DNA of 52,147 nucleotides. It comes from an uncultured Flavobacteriaceae bacterium. GTDB lineage: Bacteria; Bacteroidota; Bacteroidia; Flavobacteriales; Flavobacteriaceae. The notes beneath the pieces were generated by a model. That model had not been told where the DNA came from. It made no database searches and saw nothing but the letters and a program-made list of their open reading frames with translations. A program made the translations under genes and the position numbers. This document shows, in pieces, positions 1-8,859 of the stretch. Where the stretch lies: NCBI GenBank assembly GCA_938011315.1, contig CALLUG010000013.1:1-52147 (forward strand). The letters run 5' to 3'. Position 1 is the stretch's first letter; each line of letters opens with the position of its first letter.

Positions 1-2340
1 ATTTTCTCTTTTTACCTTATCTCTTAAATCTAAATATTGGGTTTTGTAATCTTCAAAAGTTTGTTCGTTTATACTTATATCATCAAAAGTAAATTCGGTA
101 AAAGTCTTTAAAACATTTAACGTTCGCATTAACTCTCTAAAGGCTTTAGCAAAAGCTAGTTCCTCTTCTTCGTCCTTTAATTCGTGTACGCTATCTACAG
201 TTGGTGTAATTTGAAGTAATTGTATAAAAGCATCATTCATCTTTTTTACATAGTCTTCATAAGGCTTGATTATTATTTCGTCTTTAGATTCAATGTTAGA
301 GAACAAAGCAATGGCATCGTCTGTATGTTGTTTTAGGTTTCTAAAACAAACCACATTTCCTTGCGATTTTACTTCGTTTAAAATTCTATTCGTTCTTGAA
401 TAAGCCTGAATTAAACCGTGATATTTTAAGTTCTTATCTACATAAATGGTGTTTAATGTTTTACTATCAAAACCTGTCAAAAACATATTTACAACCAATA
501 AAACATCTACTTGTTTATGCTTTACTCTTTTAGCAATATCGTTGTAATAATTATAATAACTTTGAGTGTCTTTTGTAGAGTAGTTTGTACCAAATGTTTT
601 GTTGTAATCTTCAATACAACTATCCAAATGTTCTCTTGTATGTTTGGAATGATACTTTGGCTTTGGTTCTGCTACTCCGTTTAAATCTACTTCATCAAAT
701 TCCGAAGTTGTGAAACCTAAAGCATCTTTATCTTCTTCATTTGCTTGATATGAGAAGATAGTAGCTACTTTTAAGTTATGTTCTTTCGCTTTAAATAACT
801 GGTAATATTTAATAAGGGTTTCTACATTGCTAACACACATAATTGCAGTAAACTCTTTGTTGTGGGTTTTCCTGTTATGGTTGGCAATTATATATTCAGT
901 AATGGCATCTAAACGCTCTGGTGCTTCCATTACTTCCTTTTCGTCTATGGCTTCTACATCAATATCTAAAATGTGCTCTTTTTTCTTGAAGGTATTAATG
1001 TATTCAATAGAAAATTTCAACACATTTTCATCTCGTATGGCATCTGTAATTACATATTTGTGTAACGCTTTTTCGCCACCAAAAAGCATTGCCGTTGTTC
1101 GTTTTCCGAATTCATTTGTTCCTGCGTTATCTTCAAAAATTGGTGTTCCTGTAAAACCAAACATTTGGCTCTTTTCAAAAAAGCTTTTAATGTCTTCGTG
1201 GGTTTTTCCAAATTGACTTCTGTGGCATTCGTCAAATATAAAAACCACTCGTTTGTCTTTTAATACAGACATTTGGTTTAAATACTTTGCTTTGCTAATC
1301 GCAGTATTTAGTTTTTGAATGGTGGTTACAATTAACTTATTGTCTCCAGCCAATTGTTGTACCAAGGCTTTGGTGTTATTTGTGCCATCAATACTGCCTT
1401 TGCTAAAACTATTAAACTCTTTGGTAGTTTGGTAATCCAAATCTTTTCTATCTACCACAAAAATTACCTTATGCACTTTAGGCATGTGGGTGAGAATTTG
1501 ACTTGCTTTAAAACTGGTTAAGGTTTTACCAGAACCTGTAGTGTGCCAAATAAATCCGTTTTTTCTAGTTTCTTTTACTCTGTCTATAATGGCTTCTACT
1601 GCAAAATATTGATACGGACGTAGTACCATTAATATTTTTGCCGATTCGTTAAGTACCACATATCTAGTAATCATTTTAGAGATATGGCAAGGCTCTAAAA
1701 ATATATCGGTAAATTTTGAAAGTTGAGTTACGAGTTTATTGTTGGTATTACTCCAGTAAAATGTTTGTTTAAAACTACGTGCTTTTATAGGGCTGTTTGC
1801 ATAGTATTTTGTGTTTACACCATTGCTAATTACAAATATTTGCACGAATTGAAACAAGCCAGCTCCTGCTCCAAAACTATGACGCTCATAACGGTTTATT
1901 TGATTAAAAGCTTCTTTAAGTTCTAGCCCTCTGCGTTTTAATTCTATTTGTACTAAAGGCAAACCGTTTATAAGAATGGTAACATCATAACGATTTTTGT
2001 ATTTGCCTTCCATAGTTACTTGTTGCGTAACTTGAAACTCGTTTTTACACCAATGCACTTGGTTGATGAGCTCTATGGTTTTGTTTTCGCCTTTATCGTT
2101 GGTAAACGGAACTCTATCTCGTAATATTTTGGCTCTTTGAAATATAGAACCTTTATTTATATAGTTTAAAACTTGCTTAAATTCCTTCGAGGAGAGCGAG
2201 ATATTATTGTGCTTTTCTAATTGCGATTTTAGATTGATTAATAAGTCTGCTTCATCTTTAATAATCACTTTTTCATAACCCAATTGTACTAATTGACTCA
2301 CCAAATTGTTTTCTAATATTTGTTCTGGTTGTATGGTCAT
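1..2340 (-). CDS. hsdR: Type I restriction endonuclease subunit R (HsdR), 3' end cut by window edge
   Basis: ATP-dependent translocase and nuclease subunit of a type I restriction-modification complex. The frame is open from an ATG at 2340 to base 1, giving 780 codons; the family usually has about 1000, so the C-terminal part lies outside the window. Translating the minus strand shows the N-terminal nuclease core with D119 and E133-L-K135 (PD-ExK pattern), Walker A HTTGSGKT at 266-273, the DECH box at 370-373, and GFTGTP (motif III) at 395-400. These are superfamily 2 helicase motifs in the expected order. It is the last gene of the operon. Its start overlaps the stop of the rhuM-like gene (TAATG), so translation is probably coupled. 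Nothing in the visible part looks inactivated. Confidence 0.96.
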   Translation of the reverse strand, partial: MTIQPEQILENNLVSQLVQLGYEKVIIKDEADLLINLKSQLEKHNNISLSSKEFKQVLNYINKGSIFQRAKILRDRVPFTNDKGENKTIELINQVHWCKNEFQVTQQVTMEGKYKNRYDVTILINGLPLVQIELKRRGLELKEAFNQINRYERHSFGAGAGLFQFVQIFVISNGVNTKYYANSPIKARSFKQTFYWSNTNNKLVTQLSKFTDIFLEPCHISKMITRYVVLNESAKILMVLRPYQYFAVEAIIDRVKETRKNGFIWHTTGSGKTLTSFKASQILTHMPKVHKVIFVVDRKDLDYQTTKEFNSFSKGSIDGTNNTKALVQQLAGDNKLIVTTIQKLNTAISKAKYLNQMSVLKDKRVVFIFDECHRSQFGKTHEDIKSFFEKSQMFGFTGTPIFEDNAGTNEFGKRTTAMLFGGEKALHKYVITDAIRDENVLKFSIEYINTFKKKEHILDIDVEAIDEKEVMEAPERLDAITEYIIANHNRKTHNKEFTAIMCVSNVETLIKYYQLFKAKEHNLKVATIFSYQANEEDKDALGFTTSEFDEVDLNGVAEPKPKYHSKHTREHLDSCIEDYNKTFGTNYSTKDTQSYYNYYNDIAKRVKHKQVDVLLVVNMFLTGFDSKTLNTIYVDKNLKYHGLIQAYSRTNRILNEVKSQGNVVCFRNLKQHTDDAIALFSNIESKDEIIIKPYEDYVKKMNDAFIQLLQITPTVDSVHELKDEEEELAFAKAFRELMRTLNVLKTFTEFTFDDISINEQTFEDYKTQYLDLRDKVKREN

Positions 2341-3356
2341 TATTTTTTAGGTATTTTTTTTATGATTTTATCGAAATCTGAAATAAAATTTTTGTCTTGC
2401 TCTACTCTAAATTTATCGTATTCCGTTTCTGCTTTTAATTTTGCTTCTAAAGCAGCTATTTTTCCTTTATGTGTAAGAATGGGATAGTCTGAAAGTTCTA
2501 AAAACTTATCTAAAAACAGAATCCAATCTTTCATATTCATTACAATACCTCTTTCTGCTCTATTTTGTGCCAAATCTAGATATGCGGTTACCAACCTTTG
2601 TAATTGATTTAAGTGTTCTTTGTTTAAATAATTTTTAGCTATTGAAACATCTGATTTTAATACTTTACCTGTTGGTGCATTTTTCCAGGTTTTTAAACCC
2701 ATTGCTATTTTTGTAACATCTGCATTATGGTAAATAATCTCTGCGGCTGTTTTTCCTTGTATAGCCCAATGCAATTTGTTTTGCGTGGTAGCATAAAATG
2801 TTTTGGTTAATTCTGTATCATTGCTATAATCTGCAGAAAGCGCATAAATGTCTGTTATTTTTTGATAAAAACGTCTTTCACTTAAGCGTATTTCTTTTAT
2901 ACGCTCAAGCATTTCATCAAAGTAATCTTTGCCAAAGTGTTTTACTTCTTTTAAACGCTCATCGTCCATTGCAAAGCCTTTTACAATATACTCATGTAAA
3001 ATTTCGGTTGCCCATTTTCTAAAGGCAGTAGCTTCTATAGAGTTTACCCGATAACCAACCGCAGTTATAGCCCTTAGGTTGTAAAATTTTACAGATTTAG
3101 TTTGTGTTTTACCTTCTATGGCTCCATGTGCTGTGGTATGTCGGAAATCCCGACATACCAGTTTTTCCTCTAACTCACCTTCGGTAAATATTTTTTTTAA
3201 ATGTTCTGTTATGGTACTTCTTCCTTTATTAAATAGTTGAGCTATTACTTTTTGGCTTAACCATAAGGTGTCATTTTCAAAATACACTTCTACATTAACT
3301 TTTGCTGTAGCAGTTTGGTATATTACAAAGTTTTCTATTTTTTTTAACTCATCCAT
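2340..3356 (-). CDS. RhuM-family protein within the type I R-M operon
   Basis: A 338-aa protein that I recognise as the virulence RhuM family, first described from a Salmonella pathogenicity island; its biochemical role is unknown. The N-terminal part (about residues 10-60) looks like a DNA-binding region, with LWLSQKVIAQLF followed by RSTITEHLKKIF. The conserved block FYNLRAITAVGYRVNS lies near residue 95. I chose the ATG at 3356, one base after the hsdS stop codon, rather than a TTG nine bases upstream that would overlap hsdS. The stop overlaps the hsdR start. Its position between hsdS and hsdR, with no spare bases on either side, means it is translated as part of the operon and may modulate or accompany the enzyme. 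That role is inference. Confidence 0.9.
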   Translation of the reverse strand: MDELKKIENFVIYQTATAKVNVEVYFENDTLWLSQKVIAQLFNKGRSTITEHLKKIFTEGELEEKLVCRDFRHTTAHGAIEGKTQTKSVKFYNLRAITAVGYRVNSIEATAFRKWATEILHEYIVKGFAMDDERLKEVKHFGKDYFDEMLERIKEIRLSERRFYQKITDIYALSADYSNDTELTKTFYATTQNKLHWAIQGKTAAEIIYHNADVTKIAMGLKTWKNAPTGKVLKSDVSIAKNYLNKEHLNQLQRLVTAYLDLAQNRAERGIVMNMKDWILFLDKFLELSDYPILTHKGKIAALEAKLKAETEYDKFRVEQDKNFISDFDKIIKKIPKK

Positions 3357-3357
3357 A

Positions 3358-4581
3358 TTACACAAACATTTTTTGAAGTAGACCTTTTTTGAAGTCTACA
3401 CTAGCATCTATTTTTTGTTGTAAAGCTTCAATTTTATCTTCTAAAATTGTTAAATAATTGGCGATTTTAATTTGTTCCAAAAATGATGGATAAATCACTT
3501 TAAATACTGACACATCTTTTTTTGAAACAGCAGGAATGTTAGCTGCTTGTTGATTGCTTGTAAATCTCTTTTCATGATATTTTATGTAATAATAGAAGTA
3601 TTCAATATTATGACAGTTTTTATCATTTAGTTCAATAGAATAGCAACTATTTCCTGCCCAATATCTTCTTTTTTCGAAATTCACATATCCTGCATTTGCA
3701 CCTCTTGCACTAATTAATATTTTATTACCTTTATTATTGAATTCGTCATAAAAACCAGTCCAAGATTTACCTCCATTGTATACTGGATATTTGCTGTCAG
3801 GATTTTGTTTTGTTTTTTTTACAAATTCACCTATCGTTATATTTGAAATCTCACCTAACTTTTTCTCTTCCCAATCAGGAAAAACATTTCCATTATCATC
3901 TTTAAAGCGAATGTCTTGATTAAAAATTTTTTGCATTACACCTTTTTTGAAATCTAATAAGTTGTCTTTCTTTTCTTTTAGTAAAGCTATTCTATTATCA
4001 ACTGTTGTTAAAGAATTGGAAATCTTTTCTTGTTCTTCTGGCTTTGGTATAGCTAGAGCAATTTGTTCAACTCTTCCTTTAGACAAGCCTAAAACTTTTG
4101 TTCCTTGTGCAATACGCATTAATTCTAATCGAACGTTATAGTTAGCTAATAAATGTCCAAAAAAACTACAAGCCAAAGTTTCATCAGTTTTACGAGCTAA
4201 GAATGTATGCAGTCCTGCAAGAATTTTTTCGTTGTTAGTGTTTGTAACTTCAATCGATTTACCAATATCAGCATAATCTTCAGAAGCATCAGCCATCACC
4301 AAATCACCTTCCAAAACATAATTTTCATCATCAATTCTAGTAATATCTACATCTTCATTAATAAAAGGAAGTTCTTCCTTCTCAATATCGAAATGTGTAT
4401 TGAATTTCGTGTGAATGTCTCCGTAATGAATATTTTTTATAGTACCTGATTCATAATTCAGTTTGTCTCTTGAAAGTGAATTTGTGTTTTTAAATTCAAA
4501 GTGATTTTTAAATTTTGTTTCTTGCCAATTCTCTGTAAATTCAGGAAAACGAATAACAGGTTTTAAATTCGTGTTTTCCAT
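3358..4581 (-). CDS. hsdS: Type I restriction enzyme specificity subunit (HsdS)
   Basis: DNA-recognition subunit, 407 aa, that sets the target sequence for both methylation and cleavage. It has the usual two half-domains. The first target-recognition domain spans roughly residues 10-175 and is followed by a helical spacer (about 176-215, KPEEQEKISNSLTTVDNRI). The second starts at FPDWEEKKLGEI near residue 233 and ends in another spacer helix (LEQIKIANYLTILEDKIEAL). The repeated spacers and the FPDWEEKKL motif are typical of HsdS. The ATG abuts the TAA of hsdM with no gap. No internal repeats or a second hsdS cassette that would suggest shufflon-type phase variation are visible in the window. 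Confidence 0.95.
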   Translation of the reverse strand: MENTNLKPVIRFPEFTENWQETKFKNHFEFKNTNSLSRDKLNYESGTIKNIHYGDIHTKFNTHFDIEKEELPFINEDVDITRIDDENYVLEGDLVMADASEDYADIGKSIEVTNTNNEKILAGLHTFLARKTDETLACSFFGHLLANYNVRLELMRIAQGTKVLGLSKGRVEQIALAIPKPEEQEKISNSLTTVDNRIALLKEKKDNLLDFKKGVMQKIFNQDIRFKDDNGNVFPDWEEKKLGEISNITIGEFVKKTKQNPDSKYPVYNGGKSWTGFYDEFNNKGNKILISARGANAGYVNFEKRRYWAGNSCYSIELNDKNCHNIEYFYYYIKYHEKRFTSNQQAANIPAVSKKDVSVFKVIYPSFLEQIKIANYLTILEDKIEALQQKIDASVDFKKGLLQKMFV

Positions 4582-6162
4582 TTAAAAAGGTTTTGGTATG
4601 TTTAATTCTTTACAAAACTGAGCAATGGTAGCATCAGCCAATGCTAATTTTTCATCGATTGCAACTAGTTTTTCACTTACTTCTTGTAAATCTATTTCTA
4701 CTTCATCTTCAAATGTATCTACATACCTTGGCATATTAAGGTTGTACTCATTTTCTTTAATTTCGTCAAGTGAAACTATGGAACAGTATTTTTCAATGGG
4801 CTCTCTATTTATATAAGCGTTTACAATATCTTCTATATCACTTTTCTCATCAGAGTCTCTTAGTTCGTTTTTATTTCCATTTTTAACAAAGTGGTCTTCA
4901 CCACTTGCATCTATCATTACAATAGTGTCATCTGCTTTTCTACACTTTTTAAGTACCAAAATACAAGTTGGTATTCCTGTTCCATAAAAAATATTGGCAG
5001 GTAAGCCTATTACGGCATCTAAAGCATTTTTTTCTTCAATTAAATATTTACGAATTCCATTTTCGGCTGCACCTCTGTACAAAACTCCGTGTGGTAACAC
5101 CACTGCCATAGTACCGTTATCTGCCAGTTGGTAGTACATATGTTGTACAAAAGCATAATCGGCTTTGGTATTTGGGGCAAGTTTTCCATATTGCGCAAAA
5201 CGCTCGTCTGTGCTATTTAGTGGATTTTTGTTTCCTTTCCAATGCGCAGAAAATGGTGGGTTTGCTACAACTGCTTCAAAACGCTTGTCTAAATGTTGTG
5301 GGTTTTCTAAGGTGTCTTCATTTTTAATATCAAACTTTCGGTAATGAATATCGTGCAATATCATATTCATACGAGCTAAGTTGTAAGTTGTACGGTTGAG
5401 TTCTTGCCCATAATATTCACTGACTTCGGCTTCTTTTTTTACGCGTAATAAAAGTGAACCAGAACCACAAGTTGGGTCGTAAACCGATTTCAGTTTTGTT
5501 TTTCCGTGTGTTACTATTTTGGCTAGTATTTTTGAAACTTGTTGTGGGGTATAAAATTCGCCTTTGGATTTTCCAGCCAATGCCGCAAATTTTCCAATTA
5601 GATATTCGTAAGCATCACCCAAAACATCCGATTCTAAATCTTCTAGTTTAAAATCAATCTTGTGCAGTTCGTTTATAATTTTTACTATGACTTCGTTTCT
5701 TGCATTTACAGTTCTTCCTAGTTTGGTAGACGTTAAATCTAAATCTTCAAATAAGGCAGCAAAGTCTTCTTCTGAATCGTTACCCATGGTGCTTTGCTCA
5801 ATGTGATTCAATACAGCTTGTAGTTCGTCTAGTATAAAATTACTTTCTCCTTCAATGTTATTGTTTCCTTTTTCTGCAATGGCAACAAATAATTCTTTGG
5901 GTTCTAAATAATACCCTAATTTTATTAAACATTCTTCACGTAAGGTTTCTAAAGTTTCGTTGTCAGTTACTTTAGTAAAGTCGGTTTCATCTTCGCCTTG
6001 TAGTAATTCGGTAACGTAGATATTTTGCTTTTCAGAAAGGTATTTAAAGAAGATAAATCCTAAAATGTAATCTCTATAATCATCAGGGTTCATTTTTCCT
6101 CTTAGCAAGTTGGCAATTGCCCAAAGGCTGCTTTCTAGTATTCGTTTTTGGTCGTCACTCAT
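4582..6162 (-). CDS. hsdM: Type I restriction-modification N6-adenine methyltransferase (HsdM)
   Basis: Methylates adenine within the recognition site as part of the HsdM2S complex, using S-adenosylmethionine. The 526-aa sequence has the HsdM N-terminal helical domain (residues 8-160), the EFYTP motif at 202-206, the SAM-binding motif DPTCGSGS at 229-236, and the catalytic NPPF at 301-304. It is full length for the family. Its start overlaps the TAA stop of the upstream XRE gene by one base (TAATG), and it is followed directly by hsdS, so modification and specificity genes precede restriction in the transcript. This order lets methylation be established before cleavage. Confidence 0.97.
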   Translation of the reverse strand: MSDDQKRILESSLWAIANLLRGKMNPDDYRDYILGFIFFKYLSEKQNIYVTELLQGEDETDFTKVTDNETLETLREECLIKLGYYLEPKELFVAIAEKGNNNIEGESNFILDELQAVLNHIEQSTMGNDSEEDFAALFEDLDLTSTKLGRTVNARNEVIVKIINELHKIDFKLEDLESDVLGDAYEYLIGKFAALAGKSKGEFYTPQQVSKILAKIVTHGKTKLKSVYDPTCGSGSLLLRVKKEAEVSEYYGQELNRTTYNLARMNMILHDIHYRKFDIKNEDTLENPQHLDKRFEAVVANPPFSAHWKGNKNPLNSTDERFAQYGKLAPNTKADYAFVQHMYYQLADNGTMAVVLPHGVLYRGAAENGIRKYLIEEKNALDAVIGLPANIFYGTGIPTCILVLKKCRKADDTIVMIDASGEDHFVKNGNKNELRDSDEKSDIEDIVNAYINREPIEKYCSIVSLDEIKENEYNLNMPRYVDTFEDEVEIDLQEVSEKLVAIDEKLALADATIAQFCKELNIPKPF

Positions 6163-6359
6163 TATATATTGTCTTTTTTCACAAGTAGTTCACCTGTTTC
6201 AATATTTAAGATTTTAGCAATCTTGTATAAGTCTTCTAAACTTGGTTGTCTTTTGTTTCTTGCATACTCATTGATAGTAGGATAACTTTTATCCATTTTC
6301 TCCGCAAGCCAAGTCTGACTAATTCCTTTGTTTTTTAGTACTTCTTTTATTCGGTTCAT
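6162..6359 (-). CDS. XRE-type HTH regulator of the R-M operon
   Basis: A 65-aa protein consisting almost entirely of one XRE/Cro-type helix-turn-helix: MNRIKEVLKNKGISQTWLAE, then YPTINEYARNKRQPSLEDLYKIAKIL. It is the first gene of the operon and overlaps hsdM by one base. By analogy with the controller proteins of other R-M systems it may autoregulate the operon and delay restriction when the locus enters a new cell. No operator was identified. The family call is secure; the regulatory role is inference from position. Confidence 0.85.
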   Translation of the reverse strand: MNRIKEVLKNKGISQTWLAEKMDKSYPTINEYARNKRQPSLEDLYKIAKILNIETGELLVKKDNI

Positions 6360-6783
6360 TTTAAACCCTTTTTAATTCGAGTGTAATGTAGTAAAAGTTC
6401 GTTGAATAGTAATGAAAATACTCATTGTATTATCAGAAATAGCGTAGGAAAAGGCAAGCTATTTTTATTTTGTGAAGCACGAGCAAAATGGTAAGAATAT
6501 CTTTTGAATCAAATTAATTATAGGTCTTTTTAAAATACCTTAAATTCTTTATTCTCATTAATATGGTTTGTCTGTTAGTATATCTTCATTTGGGGTAACA
6601 GTCTAGTATAAGAAAAGCAGAGCAGTTGTAAGCAATACTTTTCGGATTAAGTATAAACCGATTTTTTAAATTTTGTTAATTATTTTTCTTTTTTAATTAT
6701 ACCAAATTTAAAAAATTGACGACTTGGCAAAAAATAAATGTGCTTGACCGTGCGGCTGGATTTTTAGCTTGCACATAACATAA
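6360..6783. other. Intergenic region between the R-M operon and the NHL lipoprotein gene
   Basis: I see no gene here. The left part must carry the promoter of the R-M operon, but no clear TAnnTTTG element is visible. The right part (6660-6783) is AT-rich and contains ACCAAATTTAAAAAATTG (6702-6719), GACTTGGCAAAA, and TTGCACATAAC (6769-6779). Related motifs recur at the edges of other accessory modules in this window, so this may be the boundary of the R-M island. Confidence 0.5.
6769..6779. repeat. Boundary motif TTGCACATAAC (copy 1)
   Basis: An 11-base motif identical to the one at 27238-27248. Both copies lie in intergenic DNA next to accessory genes. Its reverse complement (GTTATGTGCAA) resembles the CGTTGTGCATTT start of the longer repeats at 23961 and 52069. 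The exact match is seen; function as a module boundary is inference. Confidence 0.45.
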
Positions 6784-7605
6784 TTATAATGCTTTAGTGT
6801 ATGTATTTAGCGTTCCATTTCTGTAATTAAGGGTGTATAGGGTGTCATTTTTTATAATCATATCTGTGGGTTTATGAATTGCTTTTTTCAATTCTTGTTG
6901 CAGCTCCCCTTGATGGTTAAAAATTAAAATACGGTTGTTTTCAAAATCGGTTACAAAAACATCTTGCACGGAAACATAAATCCCTGTAGCGGCATTAATG
7001 CCTTGGTTGTAGGCAATTGCCTTTACAAAGCCACCTTGTTTATCAAACACTTGCACTCTATGGTTATAGGCATCTGCAACCCAAATTTGGGTTGCAGTAA
7101 TTTGCACGTCTGTTGGGTAATAAAATTCTCCATTGGCATGACCTTCCGTTCCAAAGCTAATCCATTGGTTATTGTTAAAATAATGAATGTTATTATTATA
7201 AAAATCTGCAATGGCTATTTCATCATTATAAACAGAAATTCCTGCTGGAGCGTCTAAACGTAATGGCAGTGTTAAATCGCTTTTGTCCTTTTGGGTTAAA
7301 ATGGCTATTGTGTCTGAGCCGTACTGTGGAATGTAAAGCGCTGTAGGACTCGCATCAATGTGCATTGGTCTATCAAAGTTTGGTATGGTTTGTAATAATT
7401 GCCCTTTGTTGTTAATGTTGACTACTCTGTTATGGTCACCGTCAGACAACCATAATTCGTCTCCTTTTAGAGCAATTCCAATTGGGTTAACATTACTTAG
7501 GGCTATTGTTTTTTGAAATTGCCATGGTTTAAACTCTTCTTGTTTAGGACTCGTGCAACTTACAGTTATCGCACATATACCAATTATAGCTAAAATTGTT
7601 TTCAT
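6784..7605 (-). CDS. NHL-repeat lipoprotein
   Basis: A 273-aa predicted lipoprotein with a signal peptide ending in the lipobox TVSC (C17). The remainder reads as NHL-type beta-propeller blades with recurring patterns such as GIALKGDELWLSDGDHNRVV, QIWVADAYNHRVQVFD and VFVTDFENNRILIFN. NHL proteins bind ligands or partners at the cell surface or in the periplasm; the ligand here is unknown. I chose the ATG at 7605, which gives a proper signal peptide. An in-frame start further upstream would overlap the HMA gene and bury the signal sequence. It is the last gene in a run with the HMA protein (10-base gap) and the outer-membrane protein. Confidence 0.85.
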   Translation of the reverse strand: MKTILAIIGICAITVSCTSPKQEEFKPWQFQKTIALSNVNPIGIALKGDELWLSDGDHNRVVNINNKGQLLQTIPNFDRPMHIDASPTALYIPQYGSDTIAILTQKDKSDLTLPLRLDAPAGISVYNDEIAIADFYNNNIHYFNNNQWISFGTEGHANGEFYYPTDVQITATQIWVADAYNHRVQVFDKQGGFVKAIAYNQGINAATGIYVSVQDVFVTDFENNRILIFNHQGELQQELKKAIHKPTDMIIKNDTLYTLNYRNGTLNTYTKAL

Positions 7606-7615
7606 AGTATAATTG

Positions 7616-7966
7616 TTAAGGTATGTTGTTTTTTGCTTCTTTACTAAAATATTCAGTCTCATTAGTTGCTCTAACAACTTTTATACTCACAGGGCTATAT
7701 CCTGCTTTTTCTACTTGAGTCTCAACTTGCTTAAGCGATAGTTTTTTTTCTGTAGGGTATGTAAAACTAAAGTCGCCTGTTTCAATATTAATGGCTATTT
7801 TTTTTATTCCTTTAAGTTGTTTAAATTTTTTTTCTAGTCCATAAGCACAAAATGGACAGCCTAAGCCATCGACTTTAACTTCAAATTGATCGATATCGGT
7901 TGGGGTTTGCGCTGTTACTTCTAAAGTAAATCCTACAAATAGTAATACGGTTATTAGTGTTTTCAT
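7616..7966 (-). CDS. Secreted heavy-metal-associated (HMA) domain protein
   Basis: A 116-aa protein with a signal peptide (MKTLITVLLFVGFTLEVTAQ) and one HMA ferredoxin-like domain carrying GLGCPFC (C37, C40), the metal-binding CxxC loop. HMA domains carry Cu(I), Zn(II) or similar metals; most are cytoplasmic, attached to P-type ATPases. A free-standing exported version suggests periplasmic metal handling, or a domain that has changed role. It sits between an outer-membrane channel-like gene and an NHL lipoprotein on the same strand. No P-type ATPase or CusA-type pump is encoded nearby. The domain is secure; the ligand is unknown. Confidence 0.88.
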   Translation of the reverse strand: MKTLITVLLFVGFTLEVTAQTPTDIDQFEVKVDGLGCPFCAYGLEKKFKQLKGIKKIAINIETGDFSFTYPTEKKLSLKQVETQVEKAGYSPVSIKVVRATNETEYFSKEAKNNIP

Positions 7967-7994
7967 CTTTATGTGTTTTTAATTTTTTTATGTT

Positions 7995-8762
7995 TTAAAA
8001 GGTGTATCTGCCGCCAAAAAATAAGGCGTAATTTAATTCTCTATCTATAGCAACATCATTTACTAAAGGAAGTTGTACAGAGAGGTCTATACTAATGTTT
8101 TTTCCTGCATATTGTAAGCCTTGAGCATATAATAGTTGATACTCGTTTCTTTGAAAAAGCCAAAAGTTAGTATATTCGAAGTAGAGATTAATTTGTTTAT
8201 TAGGAAACTGTGGTTTTAGTAAAGGTAAGCCAAAACCTAGTTTATAATTTAAGTTATCTAAAGTCCCGCTGGGGATCCAATTATATCCTAGCTCAGATGT
8301 AATTCCAAATTTTAAAGATTCATAGCCTGCTAGCACGCCATAATACCCTTGGTAAAACCCTGTACTAAGACCTATTAAGTCTAACTCTGGGCCTGTAGCT
8401 AGTGTTTGAACTGTTTTGGCTAATATCCTAAATGTTTTTCCTGTTTTGTTATATTTATAAAATTGGTAACGTCCTGTTAGCTTTATATCTGCCAAATCAT
8501 TACCACTAGACCCTGTGTTAAGTCTGTAATTAATAAATGGTAACTCTAAACTTACTGATGTATTGGGCGTAGGAAGGTAGGTTAAACTAAAAGGGATATA
8601 CAAAAATTCTCCTGCGCCTGTATCTCGATACTCTGCTAGTGTTCTGGCTGTAAAACTATTACTGCCTAATAAAATAATTTTATCTAATGTAATTGGGGGA
8701 CCTTGTGCCAAACTGCTTGTGCTTAGTAGTATTGCTAGAACTAAGCTAATCTGTATTTTCAT
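7995..8762 (-). CDS. Outer-membrane beta-barrel protein, transporter/phenol-pathway (MetA-like) type
   Basis: A 255-aa protein with a signal peptide (MKIQISLVLAILLSTSSLAQ) and alternating amphipathic strands ending in the aromatic FFGGRYTF, as expected for an outer-membrane beta-barrel. The pattern of strands (IPFSLTYLPTPNTSVSLELP, ADIKLTGRYQFYKY, INLYFEYTNFWLF) resembles the family annotated as putative MetA-pathway of phenol degradation or transporter. It is the first gene of a three-gene run with the HMA protein and the NHL lipoprotein, so a channel or sensor for a metal or small molecule is possible. Substrate unknown. Confidence 0.75.
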   Translation of the reverse strand: MKIQISLVLAILLSTSSLAQGPPITLDKIILLGSNSFTARTLAEYRDTGAGEFLYIPFSLTYLPTPNTSVSLELPFINYRLNTGSSGNDLADIKLTGRYQFYKYNKTGKTFRILAKTVQTLATGPELDLIGLSTGFYQGYYGVLAGYESLKFGITSELGYNWIPSGTLDNLNYKLGFGLPLLKPQFPNKQINLYFEYTNFWLFQRNEYQLLYAQGLQYAGKNISIDLSVQLPLVNDVAIDRELNYALFFGGRYTF

Positions 8763-8794
8763 TTTATTTATTTTAATGTTATACTAAATCCATA

Positions 8795-8845
8795 TAGGGT
8801 ACAACACTAAGTACCCTAACTAACAGCAACTTAAAGTATTGCTGT
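8795..8845 (-). terminator. Pair of hairpins after the HYC_CC_PP gene
   Basis: Two stem-loops follow the stop of the gene ending at 8860 in the minus direction. One has 7-bp arms at 8823-8829 and 8839-8845 (ACAGCAA/TTGCTGT). The other has 8-bp arms at 8795-8802 and 8811-8818 (TAGGGTAC/GTACCCTA). There is no strong U-tract, so termination is plausible but not certain; they could instead affect mRNA ends. Confidence 0.4.
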
Positions 8846-8859
8846 AACTCTAGTAAAAA

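Noticed and set aside
827-1216. 129-aa open frame on the plus strand
   Set aside because: Antisense to the helicase region of hsdR, which carries all catalytic motifs; no recognisable product.
3358-4581. Phase-variable hsdS shufflon
   Set aside because: Only one hsdS and no inverted hsdS fragments or invertase gene are visible in the window, although the left flank is missing.
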